DNA from: Flagellimonas oceani
GTDB lineage: Bacteria > Bacteroidota > Bacteroidia > Flavobacteriales > Flavobacteriaceae
Assembly (NCBI RefSeq): GCF_011068285.1
Contig: NZ_CP049616.1
Location: 2,646,501-2,710,500 of the forward strand
Direction of reading: 5' to 3'
Length of the DNA stretch: 64,000 bases
Translations under genes and position numbers: made by a program
The notes under the pieces: model-generated
Seen by the model: the letters and a program-made list of their open reading frames with translations, nothing else
Databases searched by the model: none
What the model was told of the DNA's origin: nothing
Shown: piece by piece, positions 35,537-44,742 of the stretch
Numbering within the stretch: the stretch's first letter is position 1
Layout: each line of letters opens with the position of its first letter

Positions 35537-36615
35537 AAAAATGGTCCTTATATATAGGAAGCTACTCAGGAATCAAGGTATTTATCCATTGGACCTTCTG
35601 GATCATTATTGGATGGATATTCATGATGCATTTTGAAATGGGACATGGATGGGCCGAAGGCCTGGCAGGCGCCCTCTTTATCCTAACTTTGTTTGCCTGT
35701 GTGGTACTGCATGAATTTGGCCATGCGTTAACGGCCAAAAAATATGGTATCCCAACACGTGATATTACGCTCTATCCCATTGGTGGGGTAGCGAGTCTCG
35801 ATAGAATGCCCGAAAAACCCGCCCAAGAGTTGGCCGTGGCCGTGGCCGGCCCCGCGGTAAATGTCATAATTGCCGGGATTCTCTATATTTTTCTGTTTTC
35901 GACCGATCAATTGTTGCCCATCTCGGAAATAGACCATATGAGCGGTGACAATTTTTGGTTCAACATCATGGCCGCCAATGTGATCCTAGCTGTTTTTAAT
36001 TTGATACCGGCTTTTCCAATGGACGGCGGAAGAGTGTTGAGGGCAGTTTTGGCGTTCAATATGGACAAGCTCAAGGCAACGACCATCGCTGCACGGGTAG
36101 GACAATTGCTGGCCATCGTATTTGTATTCCTAGGGTTCTTTTCCAATTTTTGGCTGGTGTTCATCGGCCTGTTCATTTTTTTGGGGGCCGGGGCCGAAGC
36201 GGTACAGGAAAGCACGAAATCTGCACTCATCGGATATACCGCAAGTGACGTTTTGATTCAAAAATATACCCGACTATCGCCCATGGAAACCTTGGAAAAA
36301 GCAGTACAGTTGTTGCAGAATACCCAGGAACAGGGCTTTGTGGTCGTAGAGAACGATCAGGCAATAGGTGTCCTGACACGAAAGGAACTGATCAAGGGGT
36401 TGACCGCATATGGAAATAATTCCCGCGTGTCCGATATAATGCGAAACGACTTCGCAATAGTTGCGCCAAATACGCCCCTACAACAGGTGTATGAAAAGCT
36501 CGTGTCCAATAACTCTCAACTTGCCGCGGTCTTGGATAATGGGCAGTTGACAGGTATTGTGACCGTAAAGGGAATTAATGAAATGATAATGGTTACAAAG
36601 GGAAGAAAAAAATAA
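35533..36615 (+). CDS. Site-2 protease (M50 metalloprotease) with CBS domains
   Basis: 360 residues. Membrane metalloprotease with zinc motif '[16 protein letters not shown]' (HExxH) and '[20 protein letters not shown]' (third ligand Asp). Two CBS domains follow (about 235-355), which bind adenine nucleotides and could couple proteolysis to energy charge. It is known as a stress-associated architecture. It overlaps the previous gene by 4 bases and the next by one base. Confidence 0.92.
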   Translation: MKKWSLYIGSYSGIKVFIHWTFWIIIGWIFMMHFEMGHGWAEGLAGALFILTLFACVVLHEFGHALTAKKYGIPTRDITLYPIGGVASLDRMPEKPAQELAVAVAGPAVNVIIAGILYIFLFSTDQLLPISEIDHMSGDNFWFNIMAANVILAVFNLIPAFPMDGGRVLRAVLAFNMDKLKATTIAARVGQLLAIVFVFLGFFSNFWLVFIGLFIFLGAGAEAVQESTKSALIGYTASDVLIQKYTRLSPMETLEKAVQLLQNTQEQGFVVVENDQAIGVLTRKELIKGLTAYGNNSRVSDIMRNDFAIVAPNTPLQQVYEKLVSNNSQLAAVLDNGQLTGIVTVKGINEMIMVTKGRKK

Positions 36616-37895
36616 TGCAAACACATCAAAACATAAGTGAGCTATTAAGCCCCTACATTCTGGGGGTACTCCTGAGCACGGGTATAGGCCTTATCCTTGG
36701 ACTGGAAAGGGAATATGACAAGATAAAGGATGAGCAGGGGTTTGCCGGTATTCGAACATTTCCGATTGTTGCCATAATAGGCTTTATGGTGGGCAGTTTG
36801 AACGAGACGTATACTCCTTGGCTGGTCATTGTTAGTTTGGCGACCATTATTTTGTTTTTTGCCATCAGCCATTTGTCCATTGTGCAGAAACATTCCATGA
36901 CCGGTAATACCACAAATCTCGCTTTGATTGCCACATTTGTTCTTGGTGTTATGGTTTCGGGCCATTTGTACAAAGAGTCCATTGCCACTGCTGTAATTGT
37001 GGTTACGTTGTTATCGCTCAAGACCACCTTCCGCTCGTTCATTAAGAATATAACGCCCGAAGAACTTTTTGCCTTTATCAAATTTTCAATCATTGCCCTG
37101 TTGATATTACCATTTCTGCCCGACAAGGATTATGGGCCTGAAGGCCTACTGAACCCTTTTGAGATCGGGGCAATTATTGTCATTGTCTCCTTTCTGAACT
37201 TCATCGGATATTTTTTGGTCAAATACGTTGGGTCAAAAAAAGGAATCTTGTTGACCGCTATTCTGGGTGGTTTGATATCGAGTACGGCAGTTGCTTGGAT
37301 CTATGCCTCCAGAAGCAAGAAGTCTCCCGAGCTTTCAAAAAAATACGCAGCAGGTATCATCATAGCATCGGCAATCATGTTCCCTAGACTTTCGGTTCTC
37401 GCCTATATTTTTAATAGTGCCATCCTAGGCTATTTGGCAATCCCCTTTGCCCTGCTTACGGTGGTCTGTCTGGTAGCTTCCCTGCTTTTGATACGTAAGG
37501 ATACCGATCAGCCGAACACGGACATTAATTTGGGGAATCCGCTCAATATTTGGAATGCGATCGGTTTTGGCGGCATCTATGTGGCCATCCTGTTTGCGGT
37601 TTTCTATGGAAATAAATTTTTTGGAGAAAGTGGTCTGTACTATTCGGCATTGATTGCGGGTCTGGCAGATACCGATGCGATAACCATCAGCATGGCTAAA
37701 TTTGCCTTATTGGATGAAAAATTGATTTTGGCATCCAATGTCATCATTGCAGCGACCCTGAGCAATATGACCGTGAAATTGGGAATTGCCTTTTTTAAGG
37801 GCTCTAAAAAAACAGGGCGACTCGTGGGCTATGCCTTTGGGGCGGTCGTCCTTCTTGGCATCCTTTATATCCTGCTTAATTCTTGGATAAATTGA
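36615..37895 (+). CDS. MgtC/SapB-family membrane protein with DUF4010
   Basis: 426 residues, about 11-12 helices. N-terminal MgtC/SapB domain ('GIGLILGLEREYDKIKDEQGFAGIRTFPIVAIIGFM') followed by a DUF4010 transmembrane domain ('LIAGLADTDAITISMAKFA'). MgtC proteins are linked to Mg2+ limitation and ATP synthase control; this longer form is of unknown function. Co-transcribed with the site-2 protease. Confidence 0.85.
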   Translation: MQTHQNISELLSPYILGVLLSTGIGLILGLEREYDKIKDEQGFAGIRTFPIVAIIGFMVGSLNETYTPWLVIVSLATIILFFAISHLSIVQKHSMTGNTTNLALIATFVLGVMVSGHLYKESIATAVIVVTLLSLKTTFRSFIKNITPEELFAFIKFSIIALLILPFLPDKDYGPEGLLNPFEIGAIIVIVSFLNFIGYFLVKYVGSKKGILLTAILGGLISSTAVAWIYASRSKKSPELSKKYAAGIIIASAIMFPRLSVLAYIFNSAILGYLAIPFALLTVVCLVASLLLIRKDTDQPNTDINLGNPLNIWNAIGFGGIYVAILFAVFYGNKFFGESGLYYSALIAGLADTDAITISMAKFALLDEKLILASNVIIAATLSNMTVKLGIAFFKGSKKTGRLVGYAFGAVVLLGILYILLNSWIN

Positions 37896-37917
37896 AATTT
37901 TAAAACTAGAAACGAAA

Positions 37918-38913
37918 ATGAAAACAACCGTATTCAGCACCCATAAATTTGAAGATCCCCATTTGCTATCTGCAAATAAAGGCAAACACGAGCTTAACCT
38001 ACTTGAAGTACGGTTGACCGAAAGCACGGCTTCCTTGGCCCGTGGCACCGAGGCCATTAGTTTGTTTACGAGCGATGATGCCTCGGCGGTAGTACTTGAA
38101 AAACTTAAGGACATAGGAATCAAATATATCGCCCTGCGTACCGCTGGATATAACAACGTAGCTGTCGAAAAGGCTGCTGAACTTGGCATAAAAGTAGCCC
38201 GTGTCCCAGCCTATTCCCCATATGCCATCGCAGAACACACCATGGCGCTGATACTTGCATTGAACAGAAAACTGATCAGGGCCCACAATAGGGTCAGGGA
38301 TATGAATTTCTCGCTGAACGGGCTCACCGGGTTCGACCTGAACGGAAAAACTGTCGGGGTAATGGGCACTGGAAAAATTGGGGCTATCCTTGTTAAAATA
38401 CTTCACGGTTTTGGTTGTAATATTTTGGCCTATGACAACTCTGAAGATGGAGAACTCATCGAAAAGTACGGGATCCGCTATACCGACTGCTCAACAATCT
38501 GCCGCCAAGCCGATATCATAAGCCTGCATGTGCCTTTAGTGCCTTCCACCAAACATTTGATCGATGCCAAGCGTATTTCATTGATGAAACCAGGGGTAAT
38601 GCTTATCAATACCAGCAGGGGTGGCTTGGTGGATACCAAAGCGGTCATTGAAGGTTTAAAAACAGGAAAAGTCGGATACTTTGGGATGGATGTCTATGAG
38701 GAAGAGGAAGGACTGTTCTTTGAAGATCATTCGGACGAAATACTACAGGATGATGTCATTGCACGTTTGATGACCTTCAGCAATGTTCTGATAACCAGTC
38801 ACCAAGCTTTCTTGACCGATACAGCCTTGACCAACATTGCAGATACGACCATACATAACCTTGATAGTTTTGAAAAAGGAACGGTTTCAGGGAATGAAGT
38901 AAAAATAAATTAG
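37918..38913 (+). CDS. ldhA: D-lactate dehydrogenase (2-hydroxyacid dehydrogenase family)
   Basis: 331 residues. LdhA-like features: 'YIALRTAGYNNVAVEKA' (substrate Arg), NAD fold 'GKTVGVMGTGKIGAILVKIL', Glu in the 'GMDVYEEEEGLFFEDHS' region and catalytic His in 'ITSHQAFLTDTAL'. Reduces pyruvate to D-lactate with NADH, regenerating NAD+ under oxygen limitation. Confidence 0.92.
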   Translation: MKTTVFSTHKFEDPHLLSANKGKHELNLLEVRLTESTASLARGTEAISLFTSDDASAVVLEKLKDIGIKYIALRTAGYNNVAVEKAAELGIKVARVPAYSPYAIAEHTMALILALNRKLIRAHNRVRDMNFSLNGLTGFDLNGKTVGVMGTGKIGAILVKILHGFGCNILAYDNSEDGELIEKYGIRYTDCSTICRQADIISLHVPLVPSTKHLIDAKRISLMKPGVMLINTSRGGLVDTKAVIEGLKTGKVGYFGMDVYEEEEGLFFEDHSDEILQDDVIARLMTFSNVLITSHQAFLTDTALTNIADTTIHNLDSFEKGTVSGNEVKIN

Positions 38914-38937
38914 AACAACTTGTAAAACTTAATAAGG

Positions 38938-39768
38938 ATGAAAAATATACTCGTACCCACCGATTTTTCGGAGAACTGCGACAAAGCCGCTGATTTGGGC
39001 ATTGAAATGGCTAAACTATACGATGCGGAAATTCATTTCTTTCACTTGATACATACTCCCGTAGACTGGGTAAAACTGGACAAGTTAAAGGAGAAAAGAT
39101 ACCCCAAGACGCTTAGGGAAATCGGGGCGGCCAAATCCGCCTTGCGGGAATTGGAGAAAAAGGCGGAGAAGGAAAATCTAAAATGCCAGACCTTCTTGGA
39201 GTATCAGGTTGAGACCAGTAATATTCTAAAACATTCCGGTCATTTCCACCATGATTTTATTATCACGGGCAGCAGTGGTACCAAAGGTACCGTTCGGGAA
39301 TTATTTGGTAGTAATGTTGAAAAAATTATAAGAAAATCCGATGTGCCCGTAATCGTGGTGAAAGAGGAAGAGGTCTCCTTCCCTTTTAAAAATATAGTTT
39401 TTGTCTCTGATTTCATGGAGGATGTAAGTGGTGCTTTCGAGCATGTAATCTCAATCGCAAAAAAATGCAATGCACATATTCGTTTGTTGCGTATCAACAC
39501 CCAAACGGATACCAATAGCATTACTGCTGGATTGAATCCAATTAAGAAATTCTTGGAAAAGTTTCCTGATTTGAAAAATTATTCGATGTACGTCACTAAC
39601 GAACCTTCTGTGGAAACGGGAATAAATACGTTCCTAAGACACGAACCTGCGGATCTGATTGCTTTGTCCACCCATGGCAGTACAGGATTTTTAAGCTTGT
39701 TTTCCAAAAGTATCGCCGAAGGTGTGGCCAATCATTCCGCACTTCCGGTAATGACGGTTAAAATCTAA
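38938..39768 (+). CDS. Double-domain universal stress protein
   Basis: 276 residues, two UspA domains in tandem. Domain 1 begins 'MKNILVPTDFSENCDKAADLG' and has 'ITGSSGTKGTVRELFGSNVEK'; domain 2 has 'NIVFVSDFMEDVSGAFEHVI' and 'LSTHGSTGFLSLFSKSIAEGVANHS'. Likely ATP-binding stress protein, as usual next to acetate kinase and ldhA in such islands. Confidence 0.92.
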   Translation: MKNILVPTDFSENCDKAADLGIEMAKLYDAEIHFFHLIHTPVDWVKLDKLKEKRYPKTLREIGAAKSALRELEKKAEKENLKCQTFLEYQVETSNILKHSGHFHHDFIITGSSGTKGTVRELFGSNVEKIIRKSDVPVIVVKEEEVSFPFKNIVFVSDFMEDVSGAFEHVISIAKKCNAHIRLLRINTQTDTNSITAGLNPIKKFLEKFPDLKNYSMYVTNEPSVETGINTFLRHEPADLIALSTHGSTGFLSLFSKSIAEGVANHSALPVMTVKI

Positions 39769-39772
39769 AGGC

Positions 39773-39940
39773 ATGAATGTCGTGAACGTCACAAAATATT
39801 CGGGCGAATTGGAAGTCTTTGACCTAAACAAGCTTATCGGCTCTTTGCAGCGTTCGCAGGCAACGGTAAAAAAAATTCTCGAAGATTCAGAAGAATTATG
39901 CACAACAATTGAAGTAAAGAAACTAAAAATAAGTAAATAA
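39773..39940 (+). pseudogene. ATP-cone domain fragment (truncated gene)
   Basis: 55 codons from ATG 39773 to TAA 39938-39940. The peptide starts 'MNVVNVTKYSGELEVFDLNK' and continues 'LIGSLQRSQATVKKIL', matching the beginning of an ATP-cone (K-x-G-x-x-x-x-F-[DN]-x-x-K, then a helix). The full cone is ~90 residues and is normally fused to a larger protein (for example a restriction-endonuclease-like domain or ribonucleotide reductase). Here it stops after about half a cone. It lies 4 bases after the usp gene, so it is likely a remnant, or a very short expressed peptide. Confidence 0.55.
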
Positions 39941-39968
39941 AAATTAATTAATCCTAAAAAAAATACAG

Positions 39969-40223
39969 ATGAAAACAGAAACATTAAAAAAACAGGACAG
40001 CATGGACCTAGAGCCATTTTACCAAGCAATTGAAGATGATCCAAGCTTACTGGAAGAAGCCTTTGAAACATTACTGGAGATGGTAAACTCCGAGCCCGGA
40101 TCCGCCAAGAAACTAGCCCTTCTTATCAAAGAGGACTTTCACGATCTGTACAAGGAAATAGCGGAGCTATGCAAACCGGACCAAGATAAAGGGAACACAC
40201 CTTCCTGTTGTGGGGGACTTTAA
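39969..40223 (+). CDS. Small protein with C-terminal CCGG
   Basis: 84 residues, acidic and helical ('MDLEPFYQAIEDDPSLLEEAFETLLEMV'), with Cys in 'IAELCKPDQ' and a last 'PSCCGGL'. No family recognised. The Cys pair could bind metal or form disulphides. Followed by about 180 bases with no ORF. Confidence 0.4.
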   Translation: MKTETLKKQDSMDLEPFYQAIEDDPSLLEEAFETLLEMVNSEPGSAKKLALLIKEDFHDLYKEIAELCKPDQDKGNTPSCCGGL

Positions 40224-40405
40224 AATTTGATAAATGATCAAGACCTCAAAAACCGATTGGATCCATTGAATGGGTGTGTTAGCACATGAAGTCAAGAACG
40301 GGAGTACAGTAAATCGGTAAAATAATAGTGATTCTTTCTTTATACAATAAAGAGAATTTAGAAGATCCGTTAGAATTATTTATGACCTAATAAACTGTAA
40401 AAAAA

Positions 40406-40759
40406 ATGAAAAATAACAAAGTAAACATTCACTTATTAGGAGATGCAGGAACGGTTACCGGTTCAAAGTATATGATGGAATCCACCAAAAAGGAAATTCC
40501 CATTGAATGTGGTCATCATTACAACGGTATCCTCTTGGCCTCCAACTTTTTAGGATTGAAGGTAAACGACAAGCCGCTGGTGTTTTGGGGCGATATTTGC
40601 CACACCGAAGAACCATTCCCGTACTCGCCCCAAAAACCTATAAAAGATACTTATGGCTGGGAAGCTGAAGTACCACAGCCTTACGACATTAAATGGTTGG
40701 AATTAAAACCACCAATCAGAATTGTGTACAACGTAAAGGAAAGAATCAGCATCAACTAA
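40406..40759 (+). pseudogene. Internally deleted MBL/beta-CASP exonuclease-like gene
   Basis: 117 residues that look like three pieces of a ~450-residue metallo-beta-lactamase/beta-CASP protein joined in frame. Residues 1-36 match the family start ('IHLLGDAGTVTGSKYMMES'). Residues about 38-80 match the later region 'GILLASNFLGLKVNDKPLVFWGDI' (family: GHILGAxF...LVFSGDIGR). Residues 82-98 ('DTYGWEAEVPQPYDIKWLEL') match the C-terminal GWnxxVPxyxDxVxL. The metal-binding HxHxDH segment is gone. It is probably non-functional. Confidence 0.6.
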
Positions 40760-40810
40760 GTTGTTCGATTTTATAAAAATATATACTTAGAAAAAAGAAA
40801 TACAAAAATT

Positions 40811-42094
40811 ATGAAAATCCAAAAAATTGAAGCGATCGAAATACTCGATTCAAGAGGGAACCCTACCGTAGAAGTGAATCTAAAGTTGGAAGATGGAACT
40901 ACCTCCCGTGCCATGGTCCCAAGTGGCGCATCAACCGGAGAAAGGGAAGCCACCGAATTAAGAGATGGCGATAAAAAACGTTATGGAGGAAAAGGCGTTT
41001 TGAAGGCAGTTGAGAATGTAAATACTGTAATTGCGAAAGCCATTAAAGATAAAAGTATCCATACACAAAGAGAGCTTGACTATTTATTGATAGAACTGGA
41101 TGGAACAAAAAACAAAGCCAAACTAGGTGCAAATGCAATACTTGGTGTTTCTATGGCCTATGCGCGAGCAAAAGCCCAGAGTGCTAAAATCCCGTTATAT
41201 GAGTGCTTGGGAGGAAGCAATGCCCACATAATGCCCGTACCTTGTATGAATGTCATAAACGGCGGCAAACATGCGGACAATACATTGGATTTTCAAGAAT
41301 TCATGATCGCACCTCATAAGGCGCCGTCATTTAGAGAAGCCATACGTATGGGCGAAGAAGTGTTCCATTCCTTAAAAAATGTGTTAAAAACCAAAGGTTT
41401 AAGCACTGGAGTTGGTGACGAAGGTGGATTTGCCCCCGATTTAAAATCAAATGAACAGGCTGTCGAAATGATTTTAGAAGGAATTCATAAAGCTGGTTAT
41501 AAACCGGGAATAGATGTAAGTATTTGTCTTGACCCCGCTGCCAGTGAAATGTGGGAAAATGGAATGTATAAATTTTTTAAAAGTTCCCAAAAGTTAGTTT
41601 CAAGCGATGAAATGGTAAAGCTTTGGGAAAGTTGGACAACTCAATATCCTATTGTCTTGCTTGAGGATGGTTTAGCTGAAAATGACTGGGAAGGTTGGAA
41701 AAACTTAACGGATATATTAGGCGATAAAATTGAAATTGTAGGCGATGACTTGTTCTGCACCAATAAATCGATTTTAGAAAAAGGTATCGAAAAAGGGGTG
41801 GCAAACTCGATCCTGATCAAATTGAATCAAATAGGAACCGTAACCGAAACGCTTGAAACAACCGAGCTTGCTTATAAAAATTCATACAATTGTTTTGTAT
41901 CGCATAGGAGCGGCGAAACAGTAGATAGTTTTATTGCGGATTTAACCGTTGCCCTAAACGCGGGACATTTAAAAACAGGAAGCGGTTGCCGTGGAGAGCG
42001 TATTGAAAAATTCAATCAACTTATGCGTATTGAAAATGAATTGGGCAAATCATCACAATTTGCCGGTTTGAAAGCATTTAAGAATGCCAAATAA
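40811..42094 (+). CDS. eno: Enolase
   Basis: 427 residues. '[15 protein letters not shown]', '[19 protein letters not shown]', '[12 protein letters not shown]', '[10 protein letters not shown]', 'GDDLFCTN' and 'SHRSGETVD' are the classical enolase signatures; catalytic Lys in '[10 protein letters not shown]'. Converts 2-phosphoglycerate to phosphoenolpyruvate. Length typical. Confidence 0.97.
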   Translation: MKIQKIEAIEILDSRGNPTVEVNLKLEDGTTSRAMVPSGASTGEREATELRDGDKKRYGGKGVLKAVENVNTVIAKAIKDKSIHTQRELDYLLIELDGTKNKAKLGANAILGVSMAYARAKAQSAKIPLYECLGGSNAHIMPVPCMNVINGGKHADNTLDFQEFMIAPHKAPSFREAIRMGEEVFHSLKNVLKTKGLSTGVGDEGGFAPDLKSNEQAVEMILEGIHKAGYKPGIDVSICLDPAASEMWENGMYKFFKSSQKLVSSDEMVKLWESWTTQYPIVLLEDGLAENDWEGWKNLTDILGDKIEIVGDDLFCTNKSILEKGIEKGVANSILIKLNQIGTVTETLETTELAYKNSYNCFVSHRSGETVDSFIADLTVALNAGHLKTGSGCRGERIEKFNQLMRIENELGKSSQFAGLKAFKNAK

Positions 42095-42274
42095 CACCTG
42101 ACGAATAGTAGGGCTAATGATACATTTTCCACTTTTGAAGGCATGAGCAGTACCGATGACAATAGCATATTATATGCCATATCTTCCAAAAACGGAGTTA
42201 AAGGCACTTTGGTAGATGTATATGGAGTATGTGCCGAGAACATCTCGGAAGCAATGCGGAAAAAAATGCGATAA
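42095..42274 (+). pseudogene. C-terminal remnant of a small Bacteroidota protein
   Basis: In the same frame as enolase and directly after its stop: 'NDTFSTFEGMSSTDDNSILY', then 'AISSKNGVKGTLVDVYGV', then 'CAENISEAMRKKMR'. From memory this resembles the second half of a ~95-residue Bacteroidota protein often labelled phosphoribosylpyrophosphate synthetase ('RFEGMTNPDDSSILYAIS', 'KGTLVDAYGVYAE'). The N-terminal half is absent. An ATG at 42144 could start a 43-residue peptide. Probably decayed. Confidence 0.45.
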
Positions 42275-42291
42275 TATAGAATCAAAAAATC

Positions 42292-43962
42292 ATGAAAACC
42301 CAAACCTTTGAAACTAAAATAAGCCCCTATGCTGGAAAACCGGCTACGGAAGAAATGCTTGTCGATGTACCAAAGTTGGTTTCGGCATATTACGCTGTAA
42401 TTCCGGACCCGAACATTCCTGAACAGCGGGTGGCCTTCGGTACATCGGGACATCGTGGTTCCTCGTTCAACACTTCATTTAATGAATGGCATATACTTGC
42501 GATAACTCAGGCTATTTGTATATACCGGCAGCAACAAAATATCGATGGGCCGCTATTTCTGGGCATAGATACCCATGCACTTTCTGAGCCTGCAAGTACC
42601 AGTGCCCTTGAAGTGCTCGCGGCAAATGGAGTGGAAGTAATGATGGCCGAAGGAGACGAATATACGCCAACGCCGGCCGTGTCCTTGGCTATTCTCAATT
42701 ACAATCGCAATAGAAAAACGGGACTAGCGGACGGAATTATTATTACACCATCGCACAATCCGCCAAAGGATGGGGGCTTAAAATACAATCCGCCGAATGG
42801 TGGCGCGTCCGGTACCACGATTACCAACTGGATACAGGATAAAACGAATAAATTTCTTGCCAAAAATCTTTCGGGTGTAAAAAGAATTTCCTACGATAAA
42901 GCCTTACATGCGTCCACCACGCACCGGTATGATTATCTCAATTTCTATGTGGAAGAATTGAATGCCGTCCTTGATTTTGATGCCATCCGTGGCGCCAAAA
43001 TTAACATGGCGGTTGACCCCCTTGGCGGGGCCGGTGTCCATTACTGGCCGGCCATTGCCGATAAATACATGATCGACTTGACGATTGTGAACAAAACCGT
43101 TGACCCAACTTTTCGTTTTATGACAGTTGATTGGGACGGACAAATTCGGATGGACCCTTCCTCGCCCTATGCGATGCAAAGCCTATTAAAAAGAAAAAAC
43201 GATTTCGATATTACGTTTGCCTGTGATACGGACCATGACCGGCACGGCATCGCTACACCAAAGACGGGCTTACTTTCCCCCAATCACTATTTATCTGTGG
43301 CAATTTTCTATTTGTTTCAAAACCGCCCGGGCTGGCCAACACGATCGGCAGTTGGTAAAACGGTCGTGACCAGCCAGATGATCGACGGCATCGTGAAAAA
43401 GCTTGGAAGAAAATTATATGAGGTTCCCGTAGGTTACAAATGGTTCGAGGAAGGGCTGTTGGATGGTTCACTTGGTTTTGGCGGAGAGGAAAGTGCCGGT
43501 GCCTCTTTTTTGCGAAAAGATGGAAGTGTATGGACGACGGATAAGGACGGATTTATTCCGGCCCTGCTATCAGCTGAAATAACGGCTCGCATGGGCAAGG
43601 ATCCCGGTGAGATCTATGAAGGACTCACCGCAGAATTGGGACAATCGTATTATGACAGGTCCGAAGCACCCGCCACATCGAAACAAAAGCAAATACTCAA
43701 ACAACTTTCTGCAGATCGGATAAAGGGTGAAGTACTTGCCGGAGAAAAAATTACAGTGATACTGACTAGCGCCACGGGCAATAAACAACCCATTGGAGGA
43801 TTGAAAGTAGAAACAGAAAATGGGTGGTTTGCCGCCCGCCCTTCTGGAACAGAAAATATTTATAAGATTTATGCAGAAAGTTTTGTTGGTAAAGAACACC
43901 TTGAAACCATTATCGGCGAAGCACAAAATATCGTTAACAGTGCATTAAAGAATGTCGAATAA
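42292..43962 (+). CDS. pgm: Phosphoglucomutase (alpha-D-glucose phosphate-specific)
   Basis: 556 residues, typical of this type. Catalytic Ser loop 'GIIITPSHNPPKDGGLKYNPPNGG', metal-binding 'FACDTDHDRHG', sugar loop 'GFGGEESAGASFL' and phosphate loop 'ARPSGTENIYKIY'. Interconverts glucose-1-phosphate and glucose-6-phosphate, linking GlgP to glycolysis. Confidence 0.96.
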   Translation: MKTQTFETKISPYAGKPATEEMLVDVPKLVSAYYAVIPDPNIPEQRVAFGTSGHRGSSFNTSFNEWHILAITQAICIYRQQQNIDGPLFLGIDTHALSEPASTSALEVLAANGVEVMMAEGDEYTPTPAVSLAILNYNRNRKTGLADGIIITPSHNPPKDGGLKYNPPNGGASGTTITNWIQDKTNKFLAKNLSGVKRISYDKALHASTTHRYDYLNFYVEELNAVLDFDAIRGAKINMAVDPLGGAGVHYWPAIADKYMIDLTIVNKTVDPTFRFMTVDWDGQIRMDPSSPYAMQSLLKRKNDFDITFACDTDHDRHGIATPKTGLLSPNHYLSVAIFYLFQNRPGWPTRSAVGKTVVTSQMIDGIVKKLGRKLYEVPVGYKWFEEGLLDGSLGFGGEESAGASFLRKDGSVWTTDKDGFIPALLSAEITARMGKDPGEIYEGLTAELGQSYYDRSEAPATSKQKQILKQLSADRIKGEVLAGEKITVILTSATGNKQPIGGLKVETENGWFAARPSGTENIYKIYAESFVGKEHLETIIGEAQNIVNSALKNVE

Positions 43963-43998
43963 AAAAATGAGTCATAAACTTAAAATAAAACATAAAAA

Positions 43999-44730
43999 AT
44001 GATCGATTTAGATACAATTTCTACCATACCACCCGAAAACATTTCAAAAAACGAGGGCAAGAATGGTTTGGTTCATTTACGCAAAGAGCTTTTTGAACTT
44101 CAGAACAAGTTTTATGCCGATGGGCGTTTTGGCCTGCTTATTATCCTGCAAGGTATGGACACCGCGGGCAAGGACGGCACTATCCGTCATGCTTTAAGTA
44201 GTATGAATCCGCAAGGCGTTCAAGTAAAATCGTTTAAAAAACCGACTGAGGAAGAGTTGAAACACGACTTTTTGTGGCGGGCCTACCCGCACATTCCCCC
44301 CAAGGGTATGATCCAGGTCTTTAACCGTTCCTATTACGAAGACTTACTTATGCCTATGGTAGGTAATACACTACCAGAGGAAGTACTAGCCCACCGCTGC
44401 AAGCTTATCAAATACCTGGAGCAGCATTTAAGATTGAGCAACATTCACGTACTTAAATTTTTTCTACATATCTCTAAAGAAGAACAGAAAGCGCGCATTG
44501 AGGAACGTCTGTCAAAACCCCATAAACGTTGGAAATACAGTGTAGAAGATGAAAAGGCGGCCAAACAATGGGATGCCTATAGAGCTGCCTATAATAGGGC
44601 AATGAACAACTGCGATGATCCTTCTTGGCATATTATACCAGCAGATAAACGTTGGTACCGCAACTATAACGTTGCCAATATACTTACAGAACACCTTAAA
44701 AAGCATAATCTAAAATACCCTATAAATTAA
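43999..44730 (+). CDS. ppk2: Polyphosphate kinase 2 (PPK2 family)
   Basis: 243 residues. Walker A 'ILQGMDTAGKDGTIRHALSSMNPQG', lid region 'FLWRAYPHIPPKGMIQVFNRSYYED' and 'KRWKYSVEDEKAAKQWDAY' identify PPK2. The 'GMDTAGKDGTI' form is that of class III, which uses polyphosphate to phosphorylate AMP and ADP. In this island it would regenerate nucleotides during energy stress. Confidence 0.92.
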   Translation: MIDLDTISTIPPENISKNEGKNGLVHLRKELFELQNKFYADGRFGLLIILQGMDTAGKDGTIRHALSSMNPQGVQVKSFKKPTEEELKHDFLWRAYPHIPPKGMIQVFNRSYYEDLLMPMVGNTLPEEVLAHRCKLIKYLEQHLRLSNIHVLKFFLHISKEEQKARIEERLSKPHKRWKYSVEDEKAAKQWDAYRAAYNRAMNNCDDPSWHIIPADKRWYRNYNVANILTEHLKKHNLKYPIN

Positions 44731-44742
44731 AAATAGCATACT

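Noticed and set aside
40224..40405. Gap between the 84-residue protein and the MBL remnant searched for an RNA gene or another remnant
   Set aside because: Only a weak AT-rich hairpin (ATTCTTTCTTTAT/ATAAAGAGAAT) was found and no peptide with recognisable similarity in any frame.
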